The notes: a model not told the origin generated them from the sequence alone. A DNA stretch of 64,000 nt from Rhodanobacter sp. LX-99 (GCF_018599185.1 NZ_JAHFVL010000001.1:434001-498000); one strand, 5' to 3'. Numbered from the stretch's first letter, positions 48,212 through 58,079 are shown. Translations and numbers: made by a program.

Positions 48212-49302
48212 GCCGCGGGCACGCCCTGCACCACGATCTTGCCCAGCCCCAGCGACTTGTTGCGCGGCTGCCGCGACAGCCGGCCGGCCGCGTTGCGGGC
48301 GATCTCGCGATAGCGCGCGGCAAGGTCGGAATCGGGCATTGCCGCCACCGTGGGATTGCCGCTATCGGCCTGCTCGCGGATGCGGATGTCCAGTGGCAGC
48401 GAACCCAGGTACGGCACGCCGTACTGCGTCGACATCCGCTCGCCGCCGCCCTCGCCGAAGATGTGTTCCTCGTGGCCGCAGTTCGAGCAGACGTGGGTGG
48501 CCATGTTCTCCACCACGCCCAGCACCGGCACCTCGACCTTCTCGAACATCTTCAGCGCCTTGCGCGCGTCGAGCAGGGCGATGTCCTGCGGCGTGGTGAC
48601 GATCACCGCGCCGGCCACCGGCACCTTCTGCGACAGCGTGAGCTGGATGTCGCCGGTGCCCGGCGGCAGATCGACGATCAGGTAGTCCAGCTGTTCCCAG
48701 CGCGTGTCGGTGAGCAGCTGCATCATCGCCTGGGTGACCATCGGGCCGCGCCAGATCATCGGCGTGTCTTCTTCCACCAGGAAGCCGATCGACATCACCG
48801 GCATGCCGTGCGCCTGCATCGGGATGATGCTCTTGCCGTCCGGCGAGGCCGGCTTGCCGTGCACGCCCAGCATGGTCGGCTGGCTGGGGCCGTAGATGTC
48901 CGCATCCATCACGCCGACCTTCGCGCCTTCGGCCTTGAGCGCCAGCGCCAGGTTCGCCGACACCGTGGACTTGCCCACGCCGCCCTTGCCGGACGCCACC
49001 ACAATGATGTTCTTCACATTCGGCAGCGGCCCCAGCGTGCCCTGCACCTTGTGCACGTGGATGCGGCTGGTGACCGACACGGCGGCCGACTCGATCGCCG
49101 GATCGGCTTCCAGCGCCTGGCGCACGCGTGCAGCGAGATCGTCGATCGCGCCGGCGGCCGGGTAGCCCAGTTGCAGGTCCACCGACACCTTCGCCCCGTC
49201 CACGCCGACTGCGCGCACGGCCTCGCCCAGCGGCGCGCCGGTATGGGTGTCGATGAGGCCGCCAAGGATCTGGCGGACCAGGGCTTCATTCGCCTGTGTC
49301 AT
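48208..49302 (-). CDS. apbC: Iron-sulfur cluster carrier protein (Mrp/NBP35 family)
   Basis: P-loop ATPase of 364 residues that carries 4Fe-4S clusters to target proteins. The N-terminal MIP18-like domain (about 1-85) is followed by the deviant Walker A VASGKGGVGKSTVSANLA, DADIYGPSQP and the cluster-binding CSNCGHEEHIFG pair. The ATG at 49302 was preferred to an upstream start because it gives the normal N-terminus. It overlaps the flavin reductase gene by four bases. Confidence 0.94.
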   Translation of the reverse strand: MTQANEALVRQILGGLIDTHTGAPLGEAVRAVGVDGAKVSVDLQLGYPAAGAIDDLAARVRQALEADPAIESAAVSVTSRIHVHKVQGTLGPLPNVKNIIVVASGKGGVGKSTVSANLALALKAEGAKVGVMDADIYGPSQPTMLGVHGKPASPDGKSIIPMQAHGMPVMSIGFLVEEDTPMIWRGPMVTQAMMQLLTDTRWEQLDYLIVDLPPGTGDIQLTLSQKVPVAGAVIVTTPQDIALLDARKALKMFEKVEVPVLGVVENMATHVCSNCGHEEHIFGEGGGERMSTQYGVPYLGSLPLDIRIREQADSGNPTVAAMPDSDLAARYREIARNAAGRLSRQPRNKSLGLGKIVVQGVPAA

Positions 49303-49474
49303 GTCGGCTCGGGTATGTGCGGGAGTGCCCATTATGCCAGCCCGCCGCGGCCCGCCCGCTGACCTGGATCAGGGGCCCGATCGCGCTGCCGGCACGATGG
49401 CGCAATGCAGCTTGACGCCCCCGCGGAACCTCGCCAGTCTCACATCCATACGCAATCGTACGGGAGGACCACCC

Positions 49475-49939
49475 ATGAAGCATGCTTTCCGCCTCACCTT
49501 CGCCGCCGGCCTGCTGCTCGCCGCCGGCACCGCGCTGGCCGCCAACGACACGCCGGCCGGCACCTGGAAGACCATCGACGACGCGACTCACAAGCCGAAG
49601 TCGATCGTCGAGATCACCGAGCACAACGGCGAGTACCAGGCGAAGATCGTGGAGCTGCTGAACCGCACGCCGGAAGACGTGGCCCGCGACGGCGAGCACC
49701 CGGTCTGCGCCAAGTGCGACGGCGAACGCAAGAACCAGCCGATCGTGGGCATGACCATCATGTGGGGCGTCAGCAAGGACGACGACGTGTGGGGCGGCGG
49801 CAAGATCCTCGACCCGAAGAACGGCAAGGTCTACAAGGTGAAACTCTCCCTCAAGGACGGCGGCCAGAAGCTCGACGTACACGGCTACATCGGCTTCGCC
49901 CTGCTCGGCCGCTCGCAGATCTGGGAACGGCAGAACTGA
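49475..49939 (+). CDS. Secreted DUF2147 protein
   Basis: A 154-residue exported protein. GGGAGG lies a few bases before the start and the first 22 residues form a signal peptide (AAGTALA). The mature part has the DUF2147 landmarks PAGTWKTIDDATHKPKSIVEI and the CAKC pair in HPVCAKCDGERKNQPIVG, ending with VHGYIGFALLGRSQIWER. The function of the family is unknown, and the two cysteines may form a disulfide. Confidence 0.88.
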   Translation: MKHAFRLTFAAGLLLAAGTALAANDTPAGTWKTIDDATHKPKSIVEITEHNGEYQAKIVELLNRTPEDVARDGEHPVCAKCDGERKNQPIVGMTIMWGVSKDDDVWGGGKILDPKNGKVYKVKLSLKDGGQKLDVHGYIGFALLGRSQIWERQN

Positions 49940-50053
49940 CTCACCCTCACTGCCTTTGACCGAACGCCCCGCACCGCCCGCCGGTCCGGGGCGTTTTCAC
50001 GCCTGGCGCGGCACCCACCCGCCGCGAAAATGCGAGACGACACATCGGCACAC

Positions 50054-51220
50054 TCATGCCTTTGCCAGCCCGGCCGAAGCGGCCGTCAGCAGCAACAGGC
50101 CGGCCACCGCGGCCAGCGCCACCGGCAGGCTGCTGGCCTGGGCCAGGAAACCGATCAGCGCGGGGCCGCTGAGCAGGCCGGCGTAACCCAAGGTGGTCAC
50201 TGTGGCGATCGACATGCCGGGCGAGGTGCCGGGCAGGCGACCGGCCGCGCCATACATCACCGGCACGATGTTGGCCGCGCCCAGTCCCACCAGCACGAAG
50301 CCGATCAAGGCCGCCGGCGGCCACGCCAGCAGCGACGCGAACAGGAAACCCGCCGCCGCGGTACAGGCGCCGATGCGCACGGTCAGCACCGGACCCAAGC
50401 GCGCAATGGCGCGGTCGCCGGTGAGCCGGCCCAGGGCCATCGCCACCGAAAAGCCGGCATAGCCGATACCGGCGGAGGCCGCCGAAAAGCCGCGGAAATC
50501 GCGCAGGAACACCGCGCTCCAGTCCAGCATCGAGCCCTCGGCCAGGAAGCTGATGAAACACAGCAGGCCCAGCACCAGCACGATCCCGCGCGGCATGCCG
50601 AAGGCCGCCGCGCGCTCGCCGGCATCGTCGACCTCGTCGATCAGGCGGGGCCACTGCGTCACCACCACGGCGGCCAGCAGCACGGAGATGGCGACGGCCG
50701 CGGCGGTCAGCGACATGCCCAGCGCCAGCAGCAGGCTCATGCCCGCCGCCCCGCCCAATCCGCCGACGCTGAACAGGCCGTGGAACCCGGACATCAACGG
50801 GCGGCCGTCCCGGCGCTCGACCTCCACCGCATGCGCGTTCATCGCCACGTCCACCGCACCCAGCGCCACGCCGAAGTAGAGCAAACCGAGTGCCAGTGTC
50901 GTCACGCCGGGCGCAATCGCCAGCAGCGGGAGCGCCAGGCACAGCATCAGCCCGCCGACGCCGATCACCCGGCGGCTGCCGAAGCGATGGATGAGAAAGC
51001 CGACCAGCGGCATCGACACCATCGAGCCGCCGCCAAAGGCCAGCAGCAGCAAGCCAAGCGAAGCCTCGTCGAGGCCAAGCCGCGCTTTCGCATACGGCAC
51101 CATCGGCGCCCAGGCGGCCATGCCGATGCCGGAAACCAGAAAGATCAGGCGAGTGGCGCGGACGGCCGCTGAAAGTCCGTTCCGCTCACCCGCCAGCAGA
51201 GCGGAGCTGCTCGTCGGCAC
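50054..51220 (-). CDS. MFS transporter
   Basis: Major facilitator superfamily transporter of 388 residues with about twelve membrane helices. FGSRRVIGVGGLMLCLALPLL resembles the conserved loop between helices 2 and 3, and GFHGLFSVGGLGGAAG the mid region of YbjJ/FucP-type carriers. The start is a GTG at 51220. The substrate is not evident. It is divergent from metG, with about 165 bp between. Confidence 0.82.
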   Translation of the reverse strand: MPTSSSALLAGERNGLSAAVRATRLIFLVSGIGMAAWAPMVPYAKARLGLDEASLGLLLLAFGGGSMVSMPLVGFLIHRFGSRRVIGVGGLMLCLALPLLAIAPGVTTLALGLLYFGVALGAVDVAMNAHAVEVERRDGRPLMSGFHGLFSVGGLGGAAGMSLLLALGMSLTAAAVAISVLLAAVVVTQWPRLIDEVDDAGERAAAFGMPRGIVLVLGLLCFISFLAEGSMLDWSAVFLRDFRGFSAASAGIGYAGFSVAMALGRLTGDRAIARLGPVLTVRIGACTAAAGFLFASLLAWPPAALIGFVLVGLGAANIVPVMYGAAGRLPGTSPGMSIATVTTLGYAGLLSGPALIGFLAQASSLPVALAAVAGLLLLTAASAGLAKA

Positions 51221-51385
51221 GTCGATTCCACAGAATTAAGTGGGTGAAAACGTATACCAACCGGCCTGAACATGCGATCGGCGACAGCGCCGCCGCACAC
51301 CACGAAGCAGGCCCGCGGCCCCGTTCGCGGGCGGGCCCGGCAAACGGGCATGGCATAATGCGCAGTCCTTACCGGAATACGCCCC

Positions 51386-53488
51386 ATGAGTCGCCGCCTG
51401 CTCGTCACCAACGCCCTGCCCTATGCCAATGGCCCGCTGCACATGGGCCATCTGCTGGGCTACATCCAGGCCGACATCTGGGTGCGCGCGCAGCGGATGA
51501 ACGGCAACAAGGTGGTCTACGTCTGCGCCGACGACGCGCACGGCACGCCGATCATGCTGGCTGCGGAAAAGGCCGGCGTCACGCCCGAGGCCTTCATAGC
51601 CGGCATTCGCGAGGGCCACGAGGCGGACTTTGCCGCATTCGGCGTGGCGTTCGACCAGTACCACACCACCCATTCGGAAGAGAACCGCGAGCTCGCGACG
51701 CTGATCTACACGCGCCTGCGCGATGCCGGCTACATCGCCAGGCGCAGCATCCAGCAGCTGTTCGATCCCGAAAAAGAAATGTTCCTGCCGGACCGCTACA
51801 TCAAGGGCGTATGCCCGAACTGCGGCACGCCGGACCAGTACGGCGACAACTGCGAGCACTGCGGCGCCACCTATGCACCGACCGACCTGATCAACCCGTA
51901 CTCGGTGATGTCCGGGGCCACCCCGGTGCTGCGCGACTCGGAGCACTATTTCTTCGAACTGGGCAAGTTCGAGGGGCTGCTGCGCGACTGGTTCGCCGGC
52001 AAGCTCACTCGCGGCAAGCCAGTGGCGAACAGCGGCGTGGCGGCGAAGCTGCGCGAGTGGCTGGACGGTGGCCTGAAGGACTGGGACATCTCGCGCGATG
52101 CGCCCTACTTCGGCTTCCCGATCCCCGACGCGCCGGGCAAGTTCTTCTACGTGTGGCTGGATGCGCCGGTCGGCTACCTGGCCAGCTTCAAGGCGCTGTG
52201 CGACCGCACCCGCCTGAAGTTCGACGATTTCCTTGCTCCCGACAGCAGCGCGGAGATGCACCACTTCATCGGCAAGGACATCATCAACTTCCACGGCCTG
52301 TTCTGGCCGGCGATGCTGCACGGCGCCGGCTTCCGCACGCCGACCGCGCTGCACGTCAACGGCTACCTCACGGTGAACGGCGCGAAGATGTCCAAGTCGC
52401 GCGGCACCTTCATCCAGGCGCGCACCTACCTGGACGCCGGCCTGCACCCGGGATTCCTGCGCTACTACTTCGCCAGCATGCTCAGCGACGCGCCGGTCGA
52501 CGTCGACCTCGACCTCAAGGCGTTCGAGGAGCGCGTCAACTCGCACCTGGTCGGCAAGTGGGTGAACATCGCCAGCCGCACCGCCGGCTTCGTGCACAAA
52601 TATTTCGGCGGCCGCCTGGCGCCGCAGTTCTGCGCGGAAGAGATCACGCTGTGGAACACCCTGCTGGAGCACTACGACGACATTGCCGCGCTGTACGAGA
52701 GCGGCGATTTCGCCGAAGTCACCCGCCGCTTCGTGCTGATGGCCGACCTGGTCAACGGCCACATCGCCGCCAAGGCGCCATGGAGCATGGCCAAGGACGA
52801 AAGCCGGCGCGATGAGCTGCACCAGGTGTGCTCGTTCGCGCTGACCGCGTTCCGCCTGCTGGCCGGCATGCTCAAGCCGATCCTGCCGATTACCGTGGCT
52901 GCTGCCGAGCAGTTCCTGGCTGCGCCGATCGCCGACTTCGACGATGCCCGCGCCGGCCTGCGCAACCACGCCATCAACGCATTCGAACCGCTGCTCGGCC
53001 GCATCGACCCCAAGCGCATCGAGGCCATGGTCGAGGCCTCGAAGGATTCGCTCGGCGGCCCGGCCGAAGCTCCCTCCGCCCCGAAAAAGAAGAAAGCCAT
53101 GAACGACAGCGCCAAACCCGCCGCCGCGATCGCCGACCCGACCCCGACCACACCCACCACCATCGGCATCGACGACTTCGCCCGGCTCGACCTGCGCATC
53201 GGCAAGGTCACCGCCTGCGAGTTCGTGGACGGTTCCGACAAGCTGCTGCGCTTCGAACTTGACGCCGGCGCGCTGGGCACGCGGCAGATCTTCTCCGGCA
53301 TCCGCGCCGCCTACGCCGAGCCGGAGAAACTGGTGGGCCGCAACGTGGTGTTCATCGCCAACCTGGCCCCGCGCAAGATGCGCTTCGGCCTGTCCGAGGG
53401 CATGATCCTCTCGGCCGGCGACGGCGGCAGCGACCTGTTCCTGCTCGACGCCGACCAGGGCGCGCAGCCCGGCGCCACCGTGCGCTGA
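51386..53488 (+). CDS. metG: Methionyl-tRNA synthetase
   Basis: Class I synthetase of 700 residues that charges initiator and elongator tRNA-Met. The HIGH-type motif is LPYANGPLHMGHLLGY, the zinc knuckle is CPNCGTPDQYGDNCEHCG, and KMSKS is at about residue 334. The C-terminal OB-fold tRNA-binding domain covers about 590-700 (DLRIGKVTACEFVDGSDKLL...), after a low-complexity linker rich in lysine, proline and threonine. That is the long, dimer-forming type. Confidence 0.96.
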   Translation: MSRRLLVTNALPYANGPLHMGHLLGYIQADIWVRAQRMNGNKVVYVCADDAHGTPIMLAAEKAGVTPEAFIAGIREGHEADFAAFGVAFDQYHTTHSEENRELATLIYTRLRDAGYIARRSIQQLFDPEKEMFLPDRYIKGVCPNCGTPDQYGDNCEHCGATYAPTDLINPYSVMSGATPVLRDSEHYFFELGKFEGLLRDWFAGKLTRGKPVANSGVAAKLREWLDGGLKDWDISRDAPYFGFPIPDAPGKFFYVWLDAPVGYLASFKALCDRTRLKFDDFLAPDSSAEMHHFIGKDIINFHGLFWPAMLHGAGFRTPTALHVNGYLTVNGAKMSKSRGTFIQARTYLDAGLHPGFLRYYFASMLSDAPVDVDLDLKAFEERVNSHLVGKWVNIASRTAGFVHKYFGGRLAPQFCAEEITLWNTLLEHYDDIAALYESGDFAEVTRRFVLMADLVNGHIAAKAPWSMAKDESRRDELHQVCSFALTAFRLLAGMLKPILPITVAAAEQFLAAPIADFDDARAGLRNHAINAFEPLLGRIDPKRIEAMVEASKDSLGGPAEAPSAPKKKKAMNDSAKPAAAIADPTPTTPTTIGIDDFARLDLRIGKVTACEFVDGSDKLLRFELDAGALGTRQIFSGIRAAYAEPEKLVGRNVVFIANLAPRKMRFGLSEGMILSAGDGGSDLFLLDADQGAQPGATVR

Positions 53489-53500
53489 TTCAAGAACTTC

Positions 53501-53564
53501 GCAGGGCGGGCACTGCCCGCCGATCTCGCTGAACCTCAAAGCCGGCGGGCCATGCCCACCCTAC
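53501..53564. repeat. Inverted pair of REP-like GC hairpins
   Basis: GGCGGGC-ACT-GCCCGCC (53505-53521) and a second, related hairpin core at 53544-53557 lie in inverted orientation: the reverse complement of the second aligns with the first over about 23 bases. They fill the gap between metG and a converging gene, and could act as a joint terminator as well as a repeat. Confidence 0.55.
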
Positions 53565-53592
53565 AAGGCTGCAAGGTTAGAAGCCGCCCTTG

Positions 53593-54519
53593 TTACCCGG
53601 CCCGAGAATTTGATTTCTTCTCTTTTGCGGGCGGCGACGACGTCAATGGAGGAAACCGCACCCACACCTGAGTTGGCTGACCGGATTTGTCATGCGCTTT
53701 GCGAAGTACGCTGCCCTTTGCTGTCGGCATGGCCTCATCCACCAGCGCGCGCGGACCGCAGCCATCGGACGCACAGCCCCATACCGAACCTCCACGCAAA
53801 TCCAGATTCACGACGTAGGGGGAATCCAGCAGCAGGCGCTCCGTCACCGTGGACTCACTGCCGCGGGCGAGATTTACGTAAGCACTATGTGTGCTGCCCA
53901 TGAATGCAATCACCAGCGAATGCGCCGCTCCGTGCTGAACTTCGCTGTGGATGGCCTGCGCCATCCCCTTGCTCCGATAGGCATTCACACCGCCTGCCTC
54001 CTTGATGGCCGCATCGCCGGGATATTCAGGGACCGTCGTAAAAACCTCCACATCACGCCCTTCTTCGCGGAGTTCCCTTGCTCGCTCGATGAGCCGTACG
54101 ATGGCTTGACTCGTGCGCCCGTCCCCCACAGTCCAGAAATCGTCATGCAAGAGTGCGGCGCGATCGGCCGCCGTGCCCTTTGATGCCATGTAACCCTGAA
54201 TCGGCTTCTGCTCAAACGACTCCATTTCCAGGCCCAGCCTCACCGGGCGACTCGCAGCAGCATCGGCCATCAGCTGCGCCACGAAACCCGGAATTTCGTT
54301 GCTGCCATGATAGTCGCCGACAATCAGCAACTGCCGTCGGTCCACATCACAGGCAATCGCCCGGGCAGCCCGTATCAATGAGGTCGCTTTGTCGAAGCCG
54401 TTTACCGGACAGGGTGAGGGTAACTCCGCTGGATGGTTCGCCGGCGAAGCAACGGCTGCTGTCCAGGTCAGAGACAGCCCGAGGAACAGCATGCACGTGA
54501 TCACGCAACATTTCGGCAT
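53593..54519 (-). CDS. Secreted ChaN/TIKI-like protein
   Basis: An exported protein of 308 residues with a signal peptide (about 1-25). The start at 54519 has a GAGAGG site. LLIVGDYHGSNEIPGFVAQL and the later GLEMESFEQKPIQGY resemble the conserved motifs of the ChaN/TIKI fold, found in heme-binding and protease-like secreted proteins. The C-terminus carries three to four cysteines (WGCASDGCG) and a charged tail. Function is not clear; heme binding and peptidase activity are both only family-level ideas. Confidence 0.6.
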   Translation of the reverse strand: MPKCCVITCMLFLGLSLTWTAAVASPANHPAELPSPCPVNGFDKATSLIRAARAIACDVDRRQLLIVGDYHGSNEIPGFVAQLMADAAASRPVRLGLEMESFEQKPIQGYMASKGTAADRAALLHDDFWTVGDGRTSQAIVRLIERARELREEGRDVEVFTTVPEYPGDAAIKEAGGVNAYRSKGMAQAIHSEVQHGAAHSLVIAFMGSTHSAYVNLARGSESTVTERLLLDSPYVVNLDLRGGSVWGCASDGCGPRALVDEAMPTAKGSVLRKAHDKSGQPTQVWVRFPPLTSSPPAKEKKSNSRAG

Positions 54520-54622
54520 AGATACCTCTCCGGTTTGCGGCCGCTGCCGGTCCGGCCTACATATCGAACAGTATCCACCCAGCCCGTCGACAGAGGCATG
54601 CGTTTTCATTTTTGTCGACGTA

Positions 54623-54657
54623 GCCTCGCAGGGCAGGTACTGCTCGCCCTGCGAGGC
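54623..54657. other. Strong hairpin downstream of the 96-residue gene
   Basis: GCCTCGCAGGGC/GCCCTGCGAGGC is a perfect 12-bp stem with an 11-nt loop, eight bases after the stop codon. No T-run follows on either strand, so termination, if any, would need Rho; an mRNA-end stabiliser is equally possible. Confidence 0.5.
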
Positions 54658-54665
54658 GGGACCAC

Positions 54666-54956
54666 TCAGTTCCGTGTATAGGTCACGAAGAAACCGACCA
54701 GGTCGCCGTTCTCGTTGTACGGCGCCATGTCCACGTAGCGATAGCCGCGTGCCGCGTACTCGGCGTGCGATTTGGTGAGCTGGTTCGCCATGTGCTTCTT
54801 GCGGAAGCCGAGCGTGGCGTCGACGAACACCGTTACCGTATCGCCGGAGACGCTGGCCGTCTCGGCCTGCGCCGGGCCCGCGTGAGCCACCAGGATCGAG
54901 CCGCCGGCACCAAGCACGGCAGCCAGCAACAGCGGGGCGAGAAACGACGATTTCAT
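54666..54956 (-). CDS. Small secreted protein of unknown function
   Basis: A 96-residue exported protein. The start at 54956 opens a signal peptide (KSSFLAPLLLAAVLGAG...); the shorter of two in-frame starts was chosen because it begins the signal. The mature part (about 30-96) includes DATLGFRKKHMANQLTKSHAEYAARGYRYVDMAPYNENGDL. No family is recognised. It is transcribed in the same direction as the ChaN-like gene. Confidence 0.6.
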   Translation of the reverse strand: MKSSFLAPLLLAAVLGAGGSILVAHAGPAQAETASVSGDTVTVFVDATLGFRKKHMANQLTKSHAEYAARGYRYVDMAPYNENGDLVGFFVTYTRN

Positions 54957-55028
54957 GGCAACACTCCAACAGGCGATGATCAATTGCGGGACAATGAGCG
55001 CTGATTATCGCCCGCCCGGCATCCGCGC

Positions 55029-55649
55029 ATGAGTGATCCCATCACCGTTCTGGCCGACCGCATCGACGCCGTGCTGCCGCAGACGCAATGCGAGCAATGC
55101 GGCTACCACGGCTGCCGGCCGTATGCGGAGGCGATCGCGCGCGGCGAGGCGGAAATCAACCAGTGTCCGCCCGGCGGCGCGGCCGGCATCGAAAAGCTCG
55201 CCGCGCTGCTGCAGCGGCCGGTGCTGCCGCTGGACCCCGCACACGGCGTCGAGAAGCCGCGCACGCTGGCGCGCATCGTCGAGGCCGACTGCATCGGCTG
55301 CACCAAATGCATCCAGGCCTGCCCGGTCGACGCGATCGTAGGCGCGTCCAAGCTGATGCACACCGTGCTCGCCGACGACTGCACCGGCTGCGAGCTGTGC
55401 GTGCCGGCCTGCCCGGTCGACTGCATCGTGCTCGAACCGATGCCGCCCGCGCAGATCGACGCGGTGCACGCCGATGCAGCACGCGCGCATTTCCAGCGTC
55501 GCGAAGCGCGCCTGCAACATCAACGCGACGAACGCGAGGCCGAGCTGGCCGCGCGCAAGGCCGCGGTGGATACCGCCGCCGGACCGGTCAATCCCGTACT
55601 GGCCGCGCTGGCCCGCGCCAGGGCGAAACAGCAGGAACCGAAACCGTGA
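55029..55649 (+). CDS. rsxB: RnfB/RsxB-type ferredoxin-like electron carrier (orphan)
   Basis: A 206-residue iron-sulfur protein related to subunit B of the Rnf/Rsx complex. An N-terminal 4Fe-4S motif ([16 protein letters not shown]...CPPGG) is followed by two ferredoxin motifs, [14 protein letters not shown] and [14 protein letters not shown]. The usual membrane anchor at the N-terminus is missing, so it is probably soluble. The other rnf subunits are not in the window; the gene is fused in operon style to nth by a GTGA overlap. Confidence 0.85.
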   Translation: MSDPITVLADRIDAVLPQTQCEQCGYHGCRPYAEAIARGEAEINQCPPGGAAGIEKLAALLQRPVLPLDPAHGVEKPRTLARIVEADCIGCTKCIQACPVDAIVGASKLMHTVLADDCTGCELCVPACPVDCIVLEPMPPAQIDAVHADAARAHFQRREARLQHQRDEREAELAARKAAVDTAAGPVNPVLAALARARAKQQEPKP

Positions 55650-56284
55650 AGCGTGCCGACGTGATCGAACTGTTCTCGCGCCTGCGCGAGCTCGACCCGC
55701 ACCCCACCACCGAACTCGTCTACAGCACGCCGTTCGAGCTGCTGGTCGCGGTGGTGCTGTCGGCGCAGGCCACCGACGTGGGCGTCAACAAGGCCACGAA
55801 AAAACTCTATCCGGTGGCGAACACGCCGCAGGCGATCCTCGACCTCGGCGAGGACGGCCTGAAGCGCTACATCAGCACGATCGGCCTGTTCAACGCGAAG
55901 GCGAAGAACGTGATCGCGCTGTGCCGGCTGCTGATCGAGAAACACGACGGCGAAGTGCCGCGCACGCGCGAGGCGCTGGAAGCGCTGCCCGGCGTGGGCC
56001 GCAAGACCGCCAACGTGATGCTCAACACCGCGTTCGGCGAACCGACCATCGCAGTCGACACACACATCTTCCGCGTCGCCAACCGCACCGGACTCGCGCC
56101 GGGCAAGGACGTGCGCGCGGTCGAGGACAAGCTGGAGAAGACGATCCCGGCCGAGTTCAAGCACGACGCCCACCACTGGCTGATCCTGCACGGCCGCTAC
56201 GTGTGCAAGGCGCGCAAGCCGGATTGTCCGCACTGCGTAATCCGCGACCTGTGCCGCTACAAGCACAAGACACCCTCCGACTGA
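55646..56284 (+). CDS. nth: Endonuclease III
   Basis: DNA glycosylase/AP lyase of 212 residues for oxidised pyrimidines. The helix-hairpin-helix [14 protein letters not shown] carries the catalytic lysine, the catalytic aspartate is in [13 protein letters not shown], and the C-terminal 4Fe-4S pattern C-x6-C-x2-C-x5-C is intact. The start is a GTG at 55646 that overlaps the rsxB stop. Beyond their linkage nothing shows that RsxB serves its cluster, but the arrangement is a common one. Confidence 0.95.
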   Translation: MKRADVIELFSRLRELDPHPTTELVYSTPFELLVAVVLSAQATDVGVNKATKKLYPVANTPQAILDLGEDGLKRYISTIGLFNAKAKNVIALCRLLIEKHDGEVPRTREALEALPGVGRKTANVMLNTAFGEPTIAVDTHIFRVANRTGLAPGKDVRAVEDKLEKTIPAEFKHDAHHWLILHGRYVCKARKPDCPHCVIRDLCRYKHKTPSD

Positions 56285-56333
56285 ACGGGTCGGAGGCAAA
56301 CCCGACGATGGCTGTCCCAACTCCCTCCACTCA

Positions 56334-56454
56334 CCGTTCGCCCTGAGCGTAGCCGCGCAGCGGCGAAGTCGAAGGGGGCCTGGCGTGGGGCCTCGACTGC
56401 GCGCCTTCAGCGCCACGCCGATCATGAGTTCGTCGAAGGGCTCAACCCGAACGG
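56334..56454. repeat. REP-like elements between nth and the methyltransferase gene
   Basis: A forward copy at 56334-56376 (CCGTTCGCCCTGAGCGTAGC then a GCCGC/GCGGC hairpin and GAAGTCGAAGGG) is the same family as the pair inside the his operon. A partial inverted copy follows at about 56429-56454, ending CCCGAACGG. These fill most of the gene-free gap. Confidence 0.65.
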
Positions 56455-56503
56455 TTTCGGGCGACTGCGGCGCCGAGAGATTGCGCTGATTGGTCCCGCT
56501 GCC

Positions 56504-57139
56504 TCAGGCCGGCAGCTGGGCGCGCTCCAGCGCAGCGATGTGACGCTCCAGCCGCGGCCCCAGGTAGCAATGCGAGCCGCATGGCAGCAAGCCCACCTTG
56601 CCGAATTCGCGCAGGTACCAGGCCGGCGCGCGAGAGACGAAACCGTGGTGGTCGCCGGCCACGTCGTCACGGCTGGTGAACACCTCCAGGAACGCCACCC
56701 CTTCGAGCATCTCGCCGATGCCCTGCAGCCCGGCGCGGATTTCCGCCGGCTTCAGGTAATGCAGCACGTCGGTGCACACGATCAGGTCGAAGCGCGCGTC
56801 GAAGCGCAGCTGTTCCAGCTGGCCGAAACGCGCCAGGCCGATGTTGCGGCTGCGCCCGTAGCGCGCCACCGCGTACTCGCTGGCATCCAGCCCGCGATAC
56901 GCGATGTCCGGCCGCAACGCGCGCAGCGGCGCGCGCCAGGTCGCCTCGCCGCAGCCCACGTCGAGCACGTTGCGCACCGGCCGGCCGAGGTAGTACTCCG
57001 CCTGCGCCACCACCATCGCCACCTTGCGCTTGAGCTCCGCCGGCGAGCCCACCGCATGCCGCGGATCGCGGTACCACTTGTCGAAATAGGCGCGGTCGTA
57101 GGTCTTGGGCATCGGCGGTCGGTCCGGCAAAGGCTGCAT
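56504..57139 (-). CDS. SAM-dependent class I methyltransferase
   Basis: A Rossmann-fold methyltransferase of 211 residues from the ATG at 57139; another ATG at 57112 is nearly as good. The SAM motif is VLDVGCGEATWRAPL, motif II carries YRGLDASEYAVARYG, and VCTDVLHYLKPAEI is motif IV-like. A C-terminal segment with SHCYLGPRLERHIAALER follows. The substrate is unknown. It shares its strand with the DUF1700 gene and lies directly downstream of it. Confidence 0.82.
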   Translation of the reverse strand: MQPLPDRPPMPKTYDRAYFDKWYRDPRHAVGSPAELKRKVAMVVAQAEYYLGRPVRNVLDVGCGEATWRAPLRALRPDIAYRGLDASEYAVARYGRSRNIGLARFGQLEQLRFDARFDLIVCTDVLHYLKPAEIRAGLQGIGEMLEGVAFLEVFTSRDDVAGDHHGFVSRAPAWYLREFGKVGLLPCGSHCYLGPRLERHIAALERAQLPA

Positions 57140-57155
57140 GGTAACCGGGCGACCC

Positions 57156-58079
57156 TCAGTCCGCCGCACGCGGCACCAGCATGTGCTTGGCGACGTGCCC
57201 GTGCAGGCGGCCCAGCCCGCGCGCCAGGTGCAGGGTGGCGAACAGCAGCACGATGCCGATCACGCACATCGCGATCGCGTCGCCCCAACCCGGTGCATGC
57301 GCACCGAAGCCCCAGTCCACGACGACCCGGTGGTTCGCGTACAGCCCGGGCAGCCAGTCGCTCTGGAACAGCATCGCCAGCGGCGCGCCGATGAAGGCCA
57401 CCGACACGCTGAGCAAGGTCACGGCCAGCGTGAAGTACACGATGCCCAGCGGCAGCATCAGCCACATGTAGCAAAGCGTCGTCCAGGTATGCACGTCGGT
57501 GAACATGCTGCCGATGCGCTTCATCAGGCCCATGCCCTGGGTCGGATACACCGGCCGGCGCGGCATGCGCATGCCGAGCATCGCCTCCACGATCCGTCCT
57601 TCCACCAGCGACAGCACGCGCACGCTGCCGAAGAACAGCACGATGAACGGCAGGCCGATGATCAGCACCGACAACCCCACCGACAGCGACAACCCGGTCA
57701 CCGCCCAGGTGAAGTAGAAGATGCCGGTGGCCAGCGACAGCAGCATGTAGAACAGCGCGCCATAGGTGCGCGGATCGGCGGCAACGCCGAAGAAGCGCCC
57801 GGCCAGCGAACGACGTTTCGGCGGCGGCGGCGGACGCAGCGCGCGCTGGATCTTGATCTCCTGGTCGCGATAGATCTCGGCCACTTCGTCCGGCGCGCCA
57901 TAGCTGCCGACGACGTGTTCCAGCATCTCTGCCTCGCCGCGGCCGGGCTGCTCGGCCAGTTCGGCGCGCAGGTGTTCCTCGGCGTCGTACAGCGCGTCCT
58001 GGATCAGGGCCGGGTCGGCGCCGCGCAACGCGGCACGCAGTTGCTCAAGGTATTCGACGATGGTGCGTGGCGCGTTCAT
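57156..58079 (-). CDS. DUF1700/sensor-domain membrane protein, partner of a PadR regulator
   Basis: A 307-residue protein with an N-terminal cytoplasmic helical region (about 1-65, including YDAEEHLRAEL) like that of DUF1700 proteins and then a membrane domain with six or so helices (about 100-290). Such proteins often sit next to a PadR-type regulator, and here the PadR stop overlaps the start by one base (TAATG). It may sense an envelope or membrane signal and antagonise the regulator; that is inference from the arrangement. Confidence 0.8.
   Translation of the reverse strand: MNAPRTIVEYLEQLRAALRGADPALIQDALYDAEEHLRAELAEQPGRGEAEMLEHVVGSYGAPDEVAEIYRDQEIKIQRALRPPPPPKRRSLAGRFFGVAADPRTYGALFYMLLSLATGIFYFTWAVTGLSLSVGLSVLIIGLPFIVLFFGSVRVLSLVEGRIVEAMLGMRMPRRPVYPTQGMGLMKRIGSMFTDVHTWTTLCYMWLMLPLGIVYFTLAVTLLSVSVAFIGAPLAMLFQSDWLPGLYANHRVVVDWGFGAHAPGWGDAIAMCVIGIVLLFATLHLARGLGRLHGHVAKHMLVPRAAD

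Noticed and set aside
54623..54657. The strong hairpin read as a classic terminator
   Set aside because: There is no T-run on either strand; kept only as an unexplained hairpin.
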